Shown: positions 35,490 through 47,997 of the stretch, piece after piece
Layout of the letters: every line of letters starts with the position of its first letter
How positions within the stretch are numbered: the stretch's first letter is position 1
Origin: Hofstenia miamia
Taxonomy: Eukaryota; Xenacoelomorpha; Acoela; Hofsteniidae
DNA length: 64,000 nt
NCBI GenBank assembly: GCA_900660155.1
Contig: CABFPE010000048.1
Span: 764,868-828,867, forward strand
Reading direction: 5' to 3'
Position numbers and translations under genes: made by a program
Notes under the pieces: model-generated
Seen by the model: the letters and a program-made list of their open reading frames with translations, nothing else
Told to the model about the DNA's origin: nothing
The model's database searches: none

Positions 35490-37380
35490 CCGCGCTTTGT
35501 TCTATGGAAATTGTACAAAGCGACGCTTACTGCATAGTTTTCACCGCGTTTTGTACAAACCCCATAGTACAAAGAGCGGTTAGTTTGTTTTCGGGTTAAT
35601 GTGAAGAGATGTGGCAAAATCGTTAATTGTCTATGCATTGGGGTTTGAGGCTTACCCCAAGTTTTTTCTATAGCCCTGTGAATTTTTGAAAAACTTAAAT
35701 TTGCAATAACCGCTGTATTTACAATATGAATTATTAACACTGTTTTTATAGTTAAATTTCATTAGTTTTTTGTATATTTTACGGTGCTTATGTATTGTGC
35801 AGAGCTTTTTCTCAACCGCTGTAACTGGCCGGTCAACCGAGCTATTTTAATCGGTTTTAACGAGTGCCCAGAATTTCACTTGGATGACACATTCTTAAAG
35901 AGAAGGGCAAAGACACAGCAATTTAATGTAATGATTAAGAAAGTTATATTATCACATTGAAATATTTCTCTAATTTGCAAAGTCTGTAACTCATCAGTAC
36001 AGATTAAGAGTCTAGGTAAGTTTATTGAATCTTGTCCCTCCAAGACTACAAATGCCTTAACTGCATCTGTATAAAAAAAAGTTTTCATTAATAAAATGTC
36101 CTGTCGAAAATGTTGGTATCACAAATACTTGCGGGCAATATGACAAATTGGGTGGTGGTGCAGATACTGGAATGATTTCGATTTCCATAACTGAAAACAC
36201 TGTACGTATCAATATTACAATGAATTCAAGGGAAAGCAATGAGATATGCATTTACAGAACTATATATCAAAATATTACCTGCATCAAGAAATCCTTAGCC
36301 AGCTGTTAGGGCTAGTTTATTGACAATGCCGGTTTGTGGCCAATAAACTTAAAATTAGGCCAGTATTTGGCAGTAGCGGTGAAAGTTTGGCCACCATATA
36401 AATGCAATTTAATTGCAAAAATAAATTGAAATATCACCAATCCAATATATAGAATTCTAATTCAATTTATTACAAAATATAATGTGAGGACATTAAACAA
36501 TTTTGTTGTTATCAAACTTTGATATCAAAATTTGGAAAATCCTGACTTACAAAATCCCGTAAAAAATAGATTATGGTTTTACCGATCAATATTATTCGGT
36601 GAGCGAGACCACTCAGTGTACAATTCTGTCTTCGCATTTTAAAATGAAAAGAAATTTCAAAATGCTGTCAACAATTTTTGGATTATGTGCATGTATATTC
36701 TGAAATCTTCATGATCTCACTCTTTAGCATGTAAAATATAAAACTTTTTCCTTCATATTTAAATATTGTAACCAAACTTTCCTAAGTAATAGCTGCCATT
36801 GAGGGAGAGTGCATCAGAAGAGCACTTTATGCAAATAAAAACATGGGATCAATCAGTGGTGGTGTGCAACAAATATTTTATCACAATCACCTATCACCAT
36901 TATCTTAAGAGTACTGCACTGAGAAAATAACAGTGGCTTCAAGTCTATTCGCTAGTTCTCATTAGTAGGCACGTGAACACCGTTCAACCGACATGACAAA
37001 AATCGTTACACAACCGGTTACAACTCGGGGCACGAGCACGATTTTTTTGTAAAAATTAGCACGGCCCGGCTCCAAAAATCTTGACGCGTCCGGTACCGGT
37101 CAAAGGGCTTGTCGACCGGCCCATCGGGTCGAACCCGTTCCAATTCCGGTATTCTGGAAATATAATAGTTTTGTTTAAACTAGAAATACTCATTTGAAAA
37201 CTTTTTTTGCTACACATAAATCATTAAATTTCGCAAATTTAAAGAGCTGTTAAGCATCAAAGGTTTTTTATCCACTTAAAATGCACAATTTCGTTGTTTA
37301 TTCAAATTACATGTAAATAATGAAAAACAAATTAGGTACAAAGAGCGAGTATTGCGTTGTGCAAATGTACAAAGAGCGGT
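35490..37380. mobile_element. 1.9-kb putative non-autonomous element between TA tracts
   Basis: The left end has CCGCGCTTTGTTC (35490) and the right end GTACAAAGAGCGGT (37367-37380), an imperfect inverted pair. Further copies of the motif lie at 35512 (inverted), 35543 (direct), 35567 (inverted) and 37336 (inverted). (TA)n tracts flank both ends (35465-35487 and 37399-37430). It has no coding sequence. 35800-35870 and 36980-37150 hold GC-richer ACCGG/CCGGT-rich blocks recalling hAT subterminal repeats, so two nested elements are possible. Confidence 0.45.
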
Positions 37381-37394
37381 GTATTAGTATGGAT

Positions 37395-37398
<4 letters not shown>

Positions 37399-37430
<32 letters not shown>
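37399..37430. repeat. (TA)n microsatellite
   Basis: A TA tract immediately precedes the first satellite unit. Confidence 0.9.
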
Positions 37431-37434
<4 letters not shown>

Positions 37435-39098
37435 CTACCAAAGTAATGCGGTAATTCATTTGATATTACATTTCATCAGTTTAATGACAACAAAGTTGCC
37501 ATCTCGGGTAAAAAATATAAGGGTGATTACTACTTTGAATCAAAAACAAAATGACAATATATGAAACTACCAAAGTAATGCGGTAATTCATTTGATATTA
37601 CATTTCATCAGTTTAATGACAACAAAGTTGCCATCTCGGGTAAAAAATGTAAGGGTGATTATTACTTTGAATCAAAAACAAAATGACAATATATGAAACT
37701 ACCAAAGTAATGCGGTAATTCATTTGATATTACATTTCATCAGTTTAATGACAACAAAGTTGCCATCTCGGGTAAAAAATGTAAGGGTGATTATTACTTT
37801 GAATCAAAAACAAAATGACAATATATGAAACTACCAAAGTAATGCGGTAATTCATTTGATATTACATTTCATCAGTTTAATGACAACAAAGTTGCCATCT
37901 CGGGTAAAAAATGTAAGGGTGATTATTACTTTGAATCAAAAACAAAATGACAATATATGAAACTACCAAAGTAATGCGGTAATTCATTTGATATTACATT
38001 TCATCAGTTTAATGACAACAAAGTTGCCATCTCGGGTAAAAAATGTAAGGGTGATTATTACTTTGAATCAAAAACAAAATGACAATATATGAAACTACCA
38101 AAGTAATGCGGTAATTCATTTGATATTACATTTCATCAGTTTAATGACAACAAAGTTGCCATCTCGGGTAAAAAATGTAAGGGTGATTATTACTTTGAAT
38201 CAAAAACAAAATGACAATATATGAAACTACCAAAGTAATGCGGTAATTCATTTGATATTACATTTCATCAGTTTAATGACAACAAAGTTGCCATCTCGGG
38301 TAAAAAATGTAAGGGTGATTATTACTTTGAATCAAAAACAAAATGACAATATATGAAACTACCAAAGTAATGCGGTAATTCATTTGATATTACATTTCAT
38401 CAGTTTAATGACAACAAAGTTGCCATCTCGGGTAAAAAATGTAAGGGTGATTATTACTTTGAATCAAAAACAAAATGACAATATATGAAACTACCAAAGT
38501 AATGCGGTAATTCATTTGATATTACATTTCATCAGTTTAATGACAACAAAGTTGCCATCTCGGGTAAAAAATGTAAGGGTGATTATTACATTAAATCAAA
38601 AAGAAAATGACAATATATGAAAATACCAAAGTAATGCGGTAATTCATTTGATATTACATTTTATCAGTTTAATGACAACAAAGTTGCCATCTCGGGTAAA
38701 AAATGTAAGGGTGATTATTACATTGAATCAAAAACAAAATGACAATATATGAAACTACCAAAGTAATGCGCTAATTCATTTGATATTACATTTTATCAGT
38801 TTAATGACAACAAAGTTGCCATCTCGGGTAAAAAATGTAAGGGTGATTATTACTTTGAATCAAAAACAAAATGACAATATATGAAAATACCAAAGTAATG
38901 CGGTAATTCATTTGATATTACATTTCATCAGTTTAATGACAACAAAGTTGCCATCTCGGGTAAAAAATGTAAGGGTGATTATTACATTGAATCAAAAAGA
39001 AAATGACAATATATGAAACTACCAAAGTAATGTGGTAATTCATTTGATATTACATTTCATCAGTTTAATGACAACAAAGTTGCCATCTCGGGTAAGAA
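37431..39098 (+). repeat. Satellite array, 12.6 copies of a 132-bp unit
   Basis: Units start with GAAACTACCAAAGTAATG at 37431 and every 132 bp to 39015. The last unit is cut after GGGTAAGAAATG. Units 2-9 are nearly identical, whereas units 10-13 carry shared variants (GAAAATACC, ACATTGAATCAAAAAGAAAATG, TTTTATCAG). This is the usual sign of homogenised centre and ageing edge. A lone diverged inverted copy is at 23884-24060. Each frame has at least one stop per unit, so it does not code for a protein repeat. Confidence 0.97.
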
Positions 39099-41209
39099 AT
39101 GTTTAACAATATAATAGAATTGTTAGTAATCGATCTATTTTTGATGTGACTAAGGCCGATTTTCGCGTAACTCGTACTATTAATAAAGAACAGATAAACT
39201 CCAATATGTACGCACACAAACAATTATTTTTAAATCAGAATGAAATCTACAAACAGGCTACAAAGTTAACATTGAAAATTTCATTCACAAGTCGGACGGA
39301 TTTAAATTATCTTGCACGCGATTCAAGCATAGCGTAAATATTTTCTATCGCGTAGTAAAAATAATGAAATACTACAGCGCAGCTCATGGTATTGGCCATA
39401 GAGCTACTATACATAGCTCCATGGTCTTGACCTACAAATCCTTCATGTCGAGGTCAACATAGATATGTTTATGTGCGGTGCAATGAATGGTTGATATTTT
39501 AAATAAGTTGTCTAGTAATCTTTCAAGTAGAATTTGATGATGTTACAATGACAACTCCCTGATTTATGTGATATGTGAAATAAAGGAATACAAAAATAAT
39601 AATGGGGTTTTCTCTTTCAAGTATTTAGATGGTGATTGTGATTTATGAGATGGATGAAATAAAGGAATACAAAAAATTATTGTAAAATTCGTAAATATAT
39701 AACCCTAGAAAACGTTATAATATATATCACTAAAACAGGAAAGATTTAGCTTTCGAATTTTAAATAAAATAAACCTAAGTGTTGACAATAGAATTGGTTA
39801 GAACATTAAAAAATGTCCCTAGAAATTATAATAATATTGGTCAAAATATTAGAAATTTGTCTGTATTGAATCGAATTATTTCTGTCAATTTCACTAAAGA
39901 GATTGTTTATGACCTCTGTAATGTAATTAAGCATTCTAGCGCACATAGATAGTTCTTAACAACAGCTATTTCTATGAAATAAACGTGCATTGCATTAATT
40001 ATCATTGAAAAACATTTTAAGTTCGTAAAAATCTATTGTTACATTGTTCGCAGTTAACAAAAAAAGTATTGAACATTTCGAAAATCAAACAAGACGGGCA
40101 CATGGAGGTATTGATTAGCTAGAGAATGAAATATGTTTTATGCCCCAGCGTCAAAGTTGCTTAAGAATGTTTAAACCTTGATTTCTTTGAATTTAAAATT
40201 ATATTAACTAAAAGACACAAATCCATAAAACCCGTTTCAATCAGATTTGTGTGCTAAATATAGATTACTAGATCTGTGTATGCACACACACAGGCCTAAC
40301 AAAGGTATCTTATTGAATAATTAAAACAAATGATTTAAGTTTCCGATTTATTTCTCTCCAAATGCGGAATGTATTTTTGGATAAAATGATTTATTGTGGC
40401 TTTCCATCAATAAAGGCGCTGATTTAATATCTTGGCTTCAGTATACAAATATGTTCGTGAAATGTCGAATTAAAATAATATCTATTTATATATACTAAGT
40501 AATTTGCGCAAAGACAATTAAGAGAAAACACGACATTGGACATTTGTACGCAAAATTTAATTAAATCTTGTGCGGGAAAACTAATTAGAAATATTATTAA
40601 TCCCCATTTATAAATATATAGTGACCTATTGAACAATTAATTTTGTCAATTGATGATGAAAATTCCCAAAAATTACATTGTCGAAAATAGACAAATATTT
40701 GACTACTTTTAGAGGCAACCAAGGAATATCTTTATCACCAGAAAAGCATTACGAAATATTTGTCATAATTAAATTTGATCTAAGGATTTTTTTCAATTAC
40801 GTGGCACTGACAACAATATTAAGGCGGCTCCATTCACCAATAATTTTTAAGTAATGTAGTTTTATAAGTGGATATGTTGCAATTTTAATTATAAATCGAA
40901 ATGGTACGGTATTGAGTAATGAAGACACTTATAAATTCTTCAACTATTTCAGTTCCCAGGTTGCCCAAAAATAGTTTAGAAAAAGTTACTTGTTAAACAA
41001 TACTCTATTCACTACAAGAAGAATATTTAATTACTCCAACGAAGGGTATAAAATAGCTAATTAGGTGCGACCCATTACACAAAAGATAAGTCATTTATAG
41101 GATCAAATAACGTTTCAGTCGTTTCTTGAAAACAGAGGGGTTAACGAGAAAATAGCAAACAGTTGACAGATTTCATAATCAGAATAAAAATTCATTATCA
41201 ATGGAGAAC
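39099..41209. other. AT-rich stretch without a recognised gene
   Basis: Short frames only. In the single-gene reading of the zinc-finger locus this is intron sequence. Confidence 0.5.
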
Positions 41210-41650
41210 TTGCGAGAGATCAGAAGACAATCAAGCGAGATGATATTAGGCCAAAGTCATATAACCCAGAGGACTATCCAACATCTCATTTGAGAAATGC
41301 TTTCAAACGTAGTTCAAAAATATTTTGAACCCAGATTTGGGAGAAGTGAAGTTGAACACTTGAGAGTTTCGAACTTTACCAGTTGGGATACGTTGTAGTA
41401 ATGAAATAGGTGATTGATTGATAAGAATCTTAAAGAATCAAGGAAGAGAGAGATTATTGAATTGAGGTCTCAAAAACCAGATTTCACTCAGTGAAAAATC
41501 AGAATTGAGTAGCTTTGCATCATCAGAAAGTACATCTCACGTTAAGTGAAGAACCACAATTGGAAGGTCATTTATGAAAAATAGAAATAAAAGAGCATAC
41601 AACACTGCGCAGAGGAACGCCCAGCAGTCAATAAATGCAAGGCAAAAGCA
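41210..41650 (-). mobile_element. LINE remnant, RT motifs B-C
   Basis: The minus strand reads LLGVPLRSVVCSFISIFHK (a decayed GVPQGS-LGPLLF-IFIND) and, in another frame, DLPIVVLHLT, then SDDAKLLNSDFSLSEIW (the ADD motif). It is a short, decayed CR1/Jockey-like piece just downstream of exon 3 of the minus-strand zinc-finger gene. Confidence 0.6.
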
Positions 41651-41706
41651 AATTATAAATGTTAATAAACTCATGATAAATTATAAATGAATGGAAAGTT
41701 TAATAC

Positions 41707-41868
41707 CATATGGCATTGTCCCTCCGCGAGGTCCTCGTGAAGATTTACTAATGGGTGGAGATGCATTCGGAGGTTTTGGGATTCCACAACGATTACAACT
41801 AGTACGCTTAGCAAAATTATGGTTATCACAAGAAGGACACAGCCAATCACCATCAGCAACTCTTCCAC
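41707..41868 (-). CDS. RanBP2-type zinc-finger gene, exon 3 (finger 1)
   Basis: This 162-nt exon lies between acceptor TTTATATAG and donor G|GTATTA (read on the minus strand), phase 1 at both ends. It codes for [24 protein letters not shown] and NRC, a complete finger. A Pro/Ser/Gly/Arg linker follows (PPNASPPISKSSRGPRGG). It is closest to exon D (29959-30089). If read through the donor instead, the frame would run only nine more codons to a stop, so a short single-finger protein is a less likely alternative. Confidence 0.88.
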
Positions 41869-42016
41869 CTATATAAATTAAATGTAAAAGCGGGAATAAT
41901 TGAATGCAATGCACCATCACGTCTGAGTAACAAATGCTGCTTAATTTGAGAAAAGTGGATTATTCGGTTTAAAATTTAATGGTGACAGACGTGTTAATGT
42001 TAACTTCAAAAATTAC

Positions 42017-42097
42017 CGGGATATGGGGGGCCATTTCGGGACCTTTTGCTGAATGGTTCATTTTTTGAGCCGTTAATTCCACCTTTATATTCGTTAC
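42017..42097 (-). CDS. RanBP2-type zinc-finger gene, exon 2
   Basis: An 81-nt exon inferred from splice signals (acceptor ATGTCTAG, donor G|GTAATT on the minus strand), phase 1 at both ends. It codes for NEYKGGINGSKNEPFSKRSR, then NGPPYP, a basic Gly/Ser/Asn-rich linker with a KRSR patch that could be a nuclear-localisation signal. It joins exons 1 and 3 in frame across introns of 114 and 148 bp. It carries no finger. Confidence 0.72.
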
Positions 42098-42211
42098 CTA
42101 GACATAAACTAATATTAAAAGCAATTCCTAATACGAAAATGAATGTTATACCATAATCTTAGATTTAAATTAAAGGTAATAGTTTGTAATTTATACAAAT
42201 TAAGTACCAAC

Positions 42212-42269
42212 CATCATTAAAACCACGCTTTTGCCCGGAAAATGAGTTATTCGAACGCAATAAAGCCAT
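42212..42269 (-). CDS. RanBP2-type zinc-finger gene, first coding exon 1
   Basis: ATG at 42269 opens 19 codons (MALLRSNNSFSGQKRGFND) and stops at donor G|GTTGGT, phase 1. The start was chosen because it is the only ATG upstream of the finger that joins in frame through exon 2. The N-terminus is Ser/Asn/Gly-rich and basic (QKR). A TTTTAG acceptor-like site about 35 bp upstream hints at a spliced leader or 5'-UTR exon. The gene then runs leftwards. Confidence 0.68.
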
Positions 42270-42299
42270 GTTGCAACACCACGTTTAAGAAAAACCTCT

Positions 42300-43616
42300 A
42301 AAATCAAGTACAGGATAAACTTTATGAAATTTGTTAATACATATTAAAACAAGCTAACGCATATTAACAATACTGAACTTAATTTGCTTATTCTGTATAA
42401 ACGTGTTTTATGTATTTTCACTAAGCAAATAACAAAAAGAATCATGAAACTTTAGGAACTTATTTTCTCAGACAAAATAACTAAGAATTATTTCGTATTT
42501 CTTGGAAACAATATTTATACTAAATGCAAAAAAGATTATAACGTGATTTAGTTTTTTGAATTTATTCGAAATTAATATTGCAATTAGTGCATACTTTCAT
42601 TAGGCGATGTTCTAAATCTAAATAAAATGATTTCTTTCTATTCATATTTGCCATTTACAGATTTATTAAAACATGCATTACTCATGGACAGTTACCAAAT
42701 AAATTGCTGATATAATAAGTGTATATAAGAAAGTTATTATTTTTCATTGATTTCCGGCATTTGCAGGTAAGTAGGGATTGCAGAGCCACCTTAAAATCAT
42801 TTTTCACAACAAATTTAAACTTGAATAGAATTTATGGATGATATTTACTGAATGTCCTTTAACTATATGAAACTTGAAATAAATATATTGTGGAATAAAT
42901 TACAAATAATTGAATTTATTACTAGTTTATACACTACACATAGTTTGTTTTGCATTTATTGATGTTACTTATTTGGCACAAGTAAATTTGGCAAAATACT
43001 CAGACTGAATGAAAAACCATTTGTTCAAATTTTGAGTGTTACAGGCAGGTTTTTCAAGAAAAACAGATTCAAAAAAATTTCAACAAAATTTGCCTTGCAA
43101 TTTATAGTTTTTCCAACATTCAATATTGAGAGAAGAAATTTTAATTTATTAATAAATTTTCTTATTTCACTTTTCTGTTATTAGAGTATTTGATTCTAGA
43201 TTACTCCTAAAACTTAACAGTTGCTTCTGAGATGTACATTCTTCAAGAAATAGTGATTTGGATGTTACATTTAGTTGAATATTTCTATAGTGAGCTCTTT
43301 GCAGTTTGATAGTGATTGTTAATGGTTATTCAGGTCATAATTTACTTTTCTGTAATCAATCTAGTTTTATGTTCATTTGATTGTAAATAAATGCAAGTTT
43401 AAGCTACATCCAACTGCTTTGATAATTGTGTAAGCCTAATTCCTAGTGTAGAGTCACTTGGGGCCTTTGATTTTTAATTTTTTATCAATTCTGTAATTTT
43501 GAGCTAAGGACTGCTCCAATTTTAACTGATGACATGTTGTTGATATATGAGATTTTACCAGTTATTTCTAGTGTAGTAATCCAATCTTATATTTGTTTGT
43601 TCCCTCAAAATTGTGT
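42300..43616. other. AT-rich stretch upstream of the zinc-finger gene
   Basis: No gene is visible. It should contain the promoter of the minus-strand gene, but I see no distinctive motif. From about 42900 the sequence has the character of the TE block to its right. Confidence 0.45.
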
Positions 43617-43780
43617 GATGTGTGATTGCTCTTTAATTTTGCAAGGGAAACTGTGCTTGCAAAAAATGTAAGCAATTGCAGGTAATTATTCTTGGTCATT
43701 TGTATAAATAACTGAGAAAACTATAGTGAGGACACAAATAAACTTTGTCTCAGTCAACTGCATTTGGTTTTTGCTTTTAT
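43617..43780 (+). repeat. Copy of the spacer found at 16541-16724
   Basis: It is the reverse complement of the block next to the inverted arm in contig 1. Motifs TGTAGAGTCACTTGGGGCC (43441) and TGTAGAGTCACTCAGGGCC (43937) flank it. Confidence 0.5.
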
Positions 43781-44022
43781 TAACTATTGCTAACTCTTTT
43801 TAGGTATTATGTTACTTAATATAAATGCATAAGCTTCCATTTACAATTTGGGAGTTACCCTTCTGAGTTTAGGATGAAAACACATTCTATTCCAGTAGGC
43901 AGTCCAAATAGAGGACCACATTAAGTCACATGTACTGTAGAGTCACTCAGGGCCACTATTTTGATTAATTTTATCACTTTGATTATTTGGTACTCTAATT
44001 TAGTGTTACATCATAATGACAT

Positions 44023-45088
44023 TGTAATATCCTCTACCAGGCATTGTCACTATATATCTACTGTTAATGTATAACATTAGTTGTGTTACTGCAGGTAAGT
44101 ATTTACTTGTTACATACTGCTTGACTTGTTGCTTCTGTTAATTTATGTAAACTAGAATTAACCATTCACTATTTAGGTTACAAAGCCATGCAGTAATCTA
44201 TTCAATGATCACTGATGGGCCCAAAGCTGATCTCCCTATCCAGTTTCACCATTTCATCTATTTGGTTGAGTGCCACATCTCAGCTCAATTGATACAGTTT
44301 ATGTGTACCCTATCCTAGCTCAGTGTATACTCAAGGCACAGCACAACTCAACTTAAACTCTATTTTGTAAAAGTGTTCTATCTATTTGCAACCTAACTTG
44401 TTACTAGCTGTTCATTAACTATTACATGTAGCCATTACTGAAATATATTGGCTTGTTTAAATATATTTGGTTCAAACAACTTCCTAACTTACATTTATAA
44501 TTTAATACATGTATGGTCACTTTATCAGTCATTTATGAGTCATCAATTTAGATCTAAAATAGTATTAATATATTTCCTAAGTTTTAGTCATCCAACTGTT
44601 TGTTGACAATCAATTAAGTGCACTTTCATGGTCTGGCACAGGGACCCTAGAATCATTCTCTGTGATGGATCCAGACCACTACTAAACACCACTCCATTAG
44701 CTCAATATCATAGTAATTATTCAAACCATTAAAGTAGAACAAAATAAGAATTCCAAGTGAAATTCTTTATCAAACTCTTACAAGGTTTTTAATCTATTTA
44801 TAGTAATTTCAGAAAAGTACCTGTCAATTCAAATTTAAACTTCTGCCAAGATTGTGGCTAAAAATAATGGAAGTGACTTTGCCCCCTCATTTAGTCAAAA
44901 GTGTTTTTATCAACTGATATTAATCTCTCTCTCTTTTGACACATGTTGTTTCTTGGTTGCATAATAAAATAAATCTAAATTATTCTAATTTATTTGATTA
45001 CAATATTTTTAATCATCTTTTCTTTGATCTTATTCCACTCTGCTCAATGTTTTGCAGCTTATTTCAGATTTATGTGGATTATGCTACA
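44023..45088 (-). repeat. Full-length solo LTR, about 1066 bp
   Basis: It starts TGTAATATCC and ends GATTATGCTACA, the most complete copy of the LTR family in the window. It has no gag or primer-binding-like site next to it, so it is probably a solo LTR. The flanking 5-bp sequences do not match clearly. Confidence 0.7.
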
Positions 45089-45589
45089 CTATACATAAAT
45101 AACAAAGGTATGTTGTATACTTTTCCATATTTCATTTTCACCATCTATTTACATTGTTGTATTTATGTAGCATAATCCATTAAAAAATGAAAAAGAAAAG
45201 GAAAAGTAACTAAGCTCAAATATTAGTTAAATATAAAACTCATTTTATCATTTTGTATTTTTAATAGAATTAGCATAACATCACATAATTCAAAAAAATT
45301 GTAAAGCAAGTATTTGCTGCTTCAAATTTTTGCCAAATCACAAGTGGATGATTAGCTCCACATTAATTTTAGCAAGCAACCATTTGCATGCAGAAATATT
45401 TTATGTGGACCACAGAAAACCAAAACAGCAACAGGTACATGTTTATATAATAAATATGTTTGCAGCAATTTCTTTAAATATGTACTAAGTTAAATATTTA
45501 GTTAATTGAGAATAAACTCCTTAGAAGTTACTTTATCTTTATTTGGTTTGCTTAATTATTAATAATGCACAGCTAAGCATTTAATGTGT

Positions 45590-46493
45590 GTGGTGATCAA
45601 AAAGGCTGTTGCAAGGGGAAATCATTTGCTGCTTTAATCCTTACTCACATCTAAGTTATGTGTACAACTAGGGACATTTTTTAACATGCTTAGCTGGCTA
45701 GCAATCAATTGTTTTTACATGTAGTAATGAATCCACAATAATGCTAGTTAGCCAAACCTAGGCATGTTATATCTTTATCTTATTATAGATCTAAATTTGG
45801 TACATCTTAGGAGACCTATAATGAGACTGATAATGAATGTTTATATGTATTGTAATGCATTGTTACCTTTTAATTATTTTTACTGTAGGTTGAGAAGCTG
45901 CTTTAATTTATAGTTAGTTTGTACACTGTTAGTTTTATCTTTTTTATCTTGTCACAGCTAGTGTTGTGCCTTGTTGCTAGTTTTAACTATATTATATGTA
46001 AACTAGGAAGCTGCTCTATTTATTATATAGTTTCTGTTTGTTCAGCAGCTAGTGCCACTGCATCTTAGCATATTATGTTATCATCTTAACACCACACATT
46101 GTTGAGTGTGAGTTTTAAGTCAAATTGTGACTAGCATTTACTAGCACAAATAGTTGGGATACACATAACAAATATTGTCCTTATGAGCATGAGCTGAGTT
46201 GTTTGAATATGGAATCCTCAGAGCATTGGTTTGACTCTCAGTGAATGGATACCACTTCAGGCAGTTTCCCACTGAAATTATAGTGAGCTGAAGTCTCAGG
46301 GAGCTACCTAAAGAATAGTGGTTAATTCTTATACTTGTGTGGAACCTGATATATATTAGTTTGAGTGCAAAGTATATTAGAGAATAAAGAGTTCAACAAG
46401 ATAGACATTACCTTGCTTTTGAGAAACTACATGGCTGTATTACTAAATAGATACTATTAACTGCACATCTCAGCCTGGGTGATGATTCTACAT
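45590..46493 (+). repeat. Diverged LTR of a related Ty3-like element
   Basis: It ends GATGATTCTACA, directly followed by TGGTGACCATGACAGG, a primer-binding-like site. Inside, TTTTAAGTCAAATTGTGAC, GGGATACACATAACA and GGTTAATTCTTA parallel the reversed long LTR at 16200-16420 but are well diverged. The left end is approximate. Confidence 0.55.
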
Positions 46494-47997
46494 GGTGACC
46501 ATGACAGGACGCCATATTTCCTACTTACATCAGGAAACTCACTGAGAAAATTACCATGTTATCAATGAAAACCTCTCACTCTGTGCTATTTGTTTATGGA
46601 TATATTATGGAAATGATAAATGTTTCACTAACTGTGACATTATTAGAAAAGAAAACTACCTAACCTGCAGGAAAAATTTTTTTGGATTGAATGGGATTGA
46701 GGTTGGAAAAAACTTAGATAACAAAGATTAACTGATATCAAACTAGAACCTCACAACAGTAAGTGATTGCTACATTTTAAAGACAATTCATGACAAACAG
46801 GAAAAAACAGAAGACCCAAATGACCCCCAGAACCTCAATGAGAATGCACTCACAAGAGAACTTAACCCCTACAAAAGATGTCAAAATGGGGACTATACTA
46901 ATGGAAAGCAAATTAAATTTGTTGGAGATACTGGAGACCCCATGCAGGAATCAAAAAAATGAGTTATAATTGAAAAACCAAATCATATTGCTGAATGAAA
47001 AATTTGAGAAGACAGAAAGTGAAAGGAAAATCATTATCAAGGAATTGAAACATGACATGAGTCAACAGTTGGATGAACAAAGAAGCTTTATCAAGCTCAA
47101 GTTGAAATATAAACCCAAGTACTGGTAGAGGTGAACCAATGTATAATTAAACAGAATGAAAGGTGGGAGACAATGTACAACAAACTCAAAGTTGAAAATA
47201 AACAGCTGCAGCAAGAAAACAAAACACAAAAAATGGAAATAGAACATCTAAAAAATCAACTGCATTTGATAAAACTTTCAAAGGATGAAGTAGACCTGCT
47301 GAAACCTATACAAATGGAAGACATATTAATTACAAAGGAACTGGAAGCAGAATTAGGCACCCTGTGGTGATGCACACAAGTCAATTGATCAAAGGTACAT
47401 GACATTAAAACTGAGGAGGTAGAAGAAAAAAAAATGATTATACAGCAAATAACCCAAGAAGAATGGAAAAGGGTCACAATGGAAGTGGCAGCCAAAAGCC
47501 TGAGAAAATAAACATATGAAAAATTGATACTACCAGAAAGATGCAACAAGGAAACAAAACTATGCAAAGCTCAGATCCAGAAATTTACTAGGAAAGTTGA
47601 TAGCTATTCCCCAACATTTAAAGAATGGCTTCAATTGTTCAAACTTACCATGATGGAAAGAAAAGTGAATCAGCAGCCACAAGACTTGGCAGGCACTACA
47701 TACCACCATTATTTGATGCTCAATTCAGAAATGAAAAGGAATTATAAATTGCTAACAAGCTCATTAACAACAAAATCCTTAGACCTAGTGAAAGTCAGTA
47801 CACAGCACCAACAGTATTTATCAAACAGGGACATAAGTATAGGCTGTGTATTGACTTCAGAAAATTGAATGAAATTGCAAAGAAAGATTTGTACCCACTA
47901 CTCAGAATTGAAGACATGCTGTATAAAGCAAGCAAACAAGTATTTTACAGTGATAGATCTATGCAAGGTATACTGGCAGGTGCAAATGGAACCAAAA
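46494..47997 (+). mobile_element. Ty3-like LTR element fossil, gag and start of RT, cut by gap
   Basis: A plus-strand fossil. Parts: primer-binding-like site; a Lys/Glu/Gln-rich coiled-coil gag start (KLKVENKQLQQENKTQKMEI, about 47130-47370); a capsid-like piece (FTRKVDSYSPTFKEWLQLF, about 47560-47750) related to the minus-strand fossils; and an RT start (YRLCIDFRKLNEIAKKDLYP, about 47835-47990). It runs into the N gap. It is broken, with several breaks, and older than the contig-1 copies judging by divergence. Confidence 0.75.

Noticed and set aside
34421-35599. 392-codon frame across the second gap
   Set aside because: Composed of N with a TA-repeat translation at its end.
37431-39098. CRISPR-like array
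   Set aside because: There are no unique spacers; the entire 132-bp unit is repeated and the sequence is eukaryotic.
37431-39098. Protein tandem repeat, since 132 is a multiple of three
   Set aside because: Every frame examined meets a stop within each unit.
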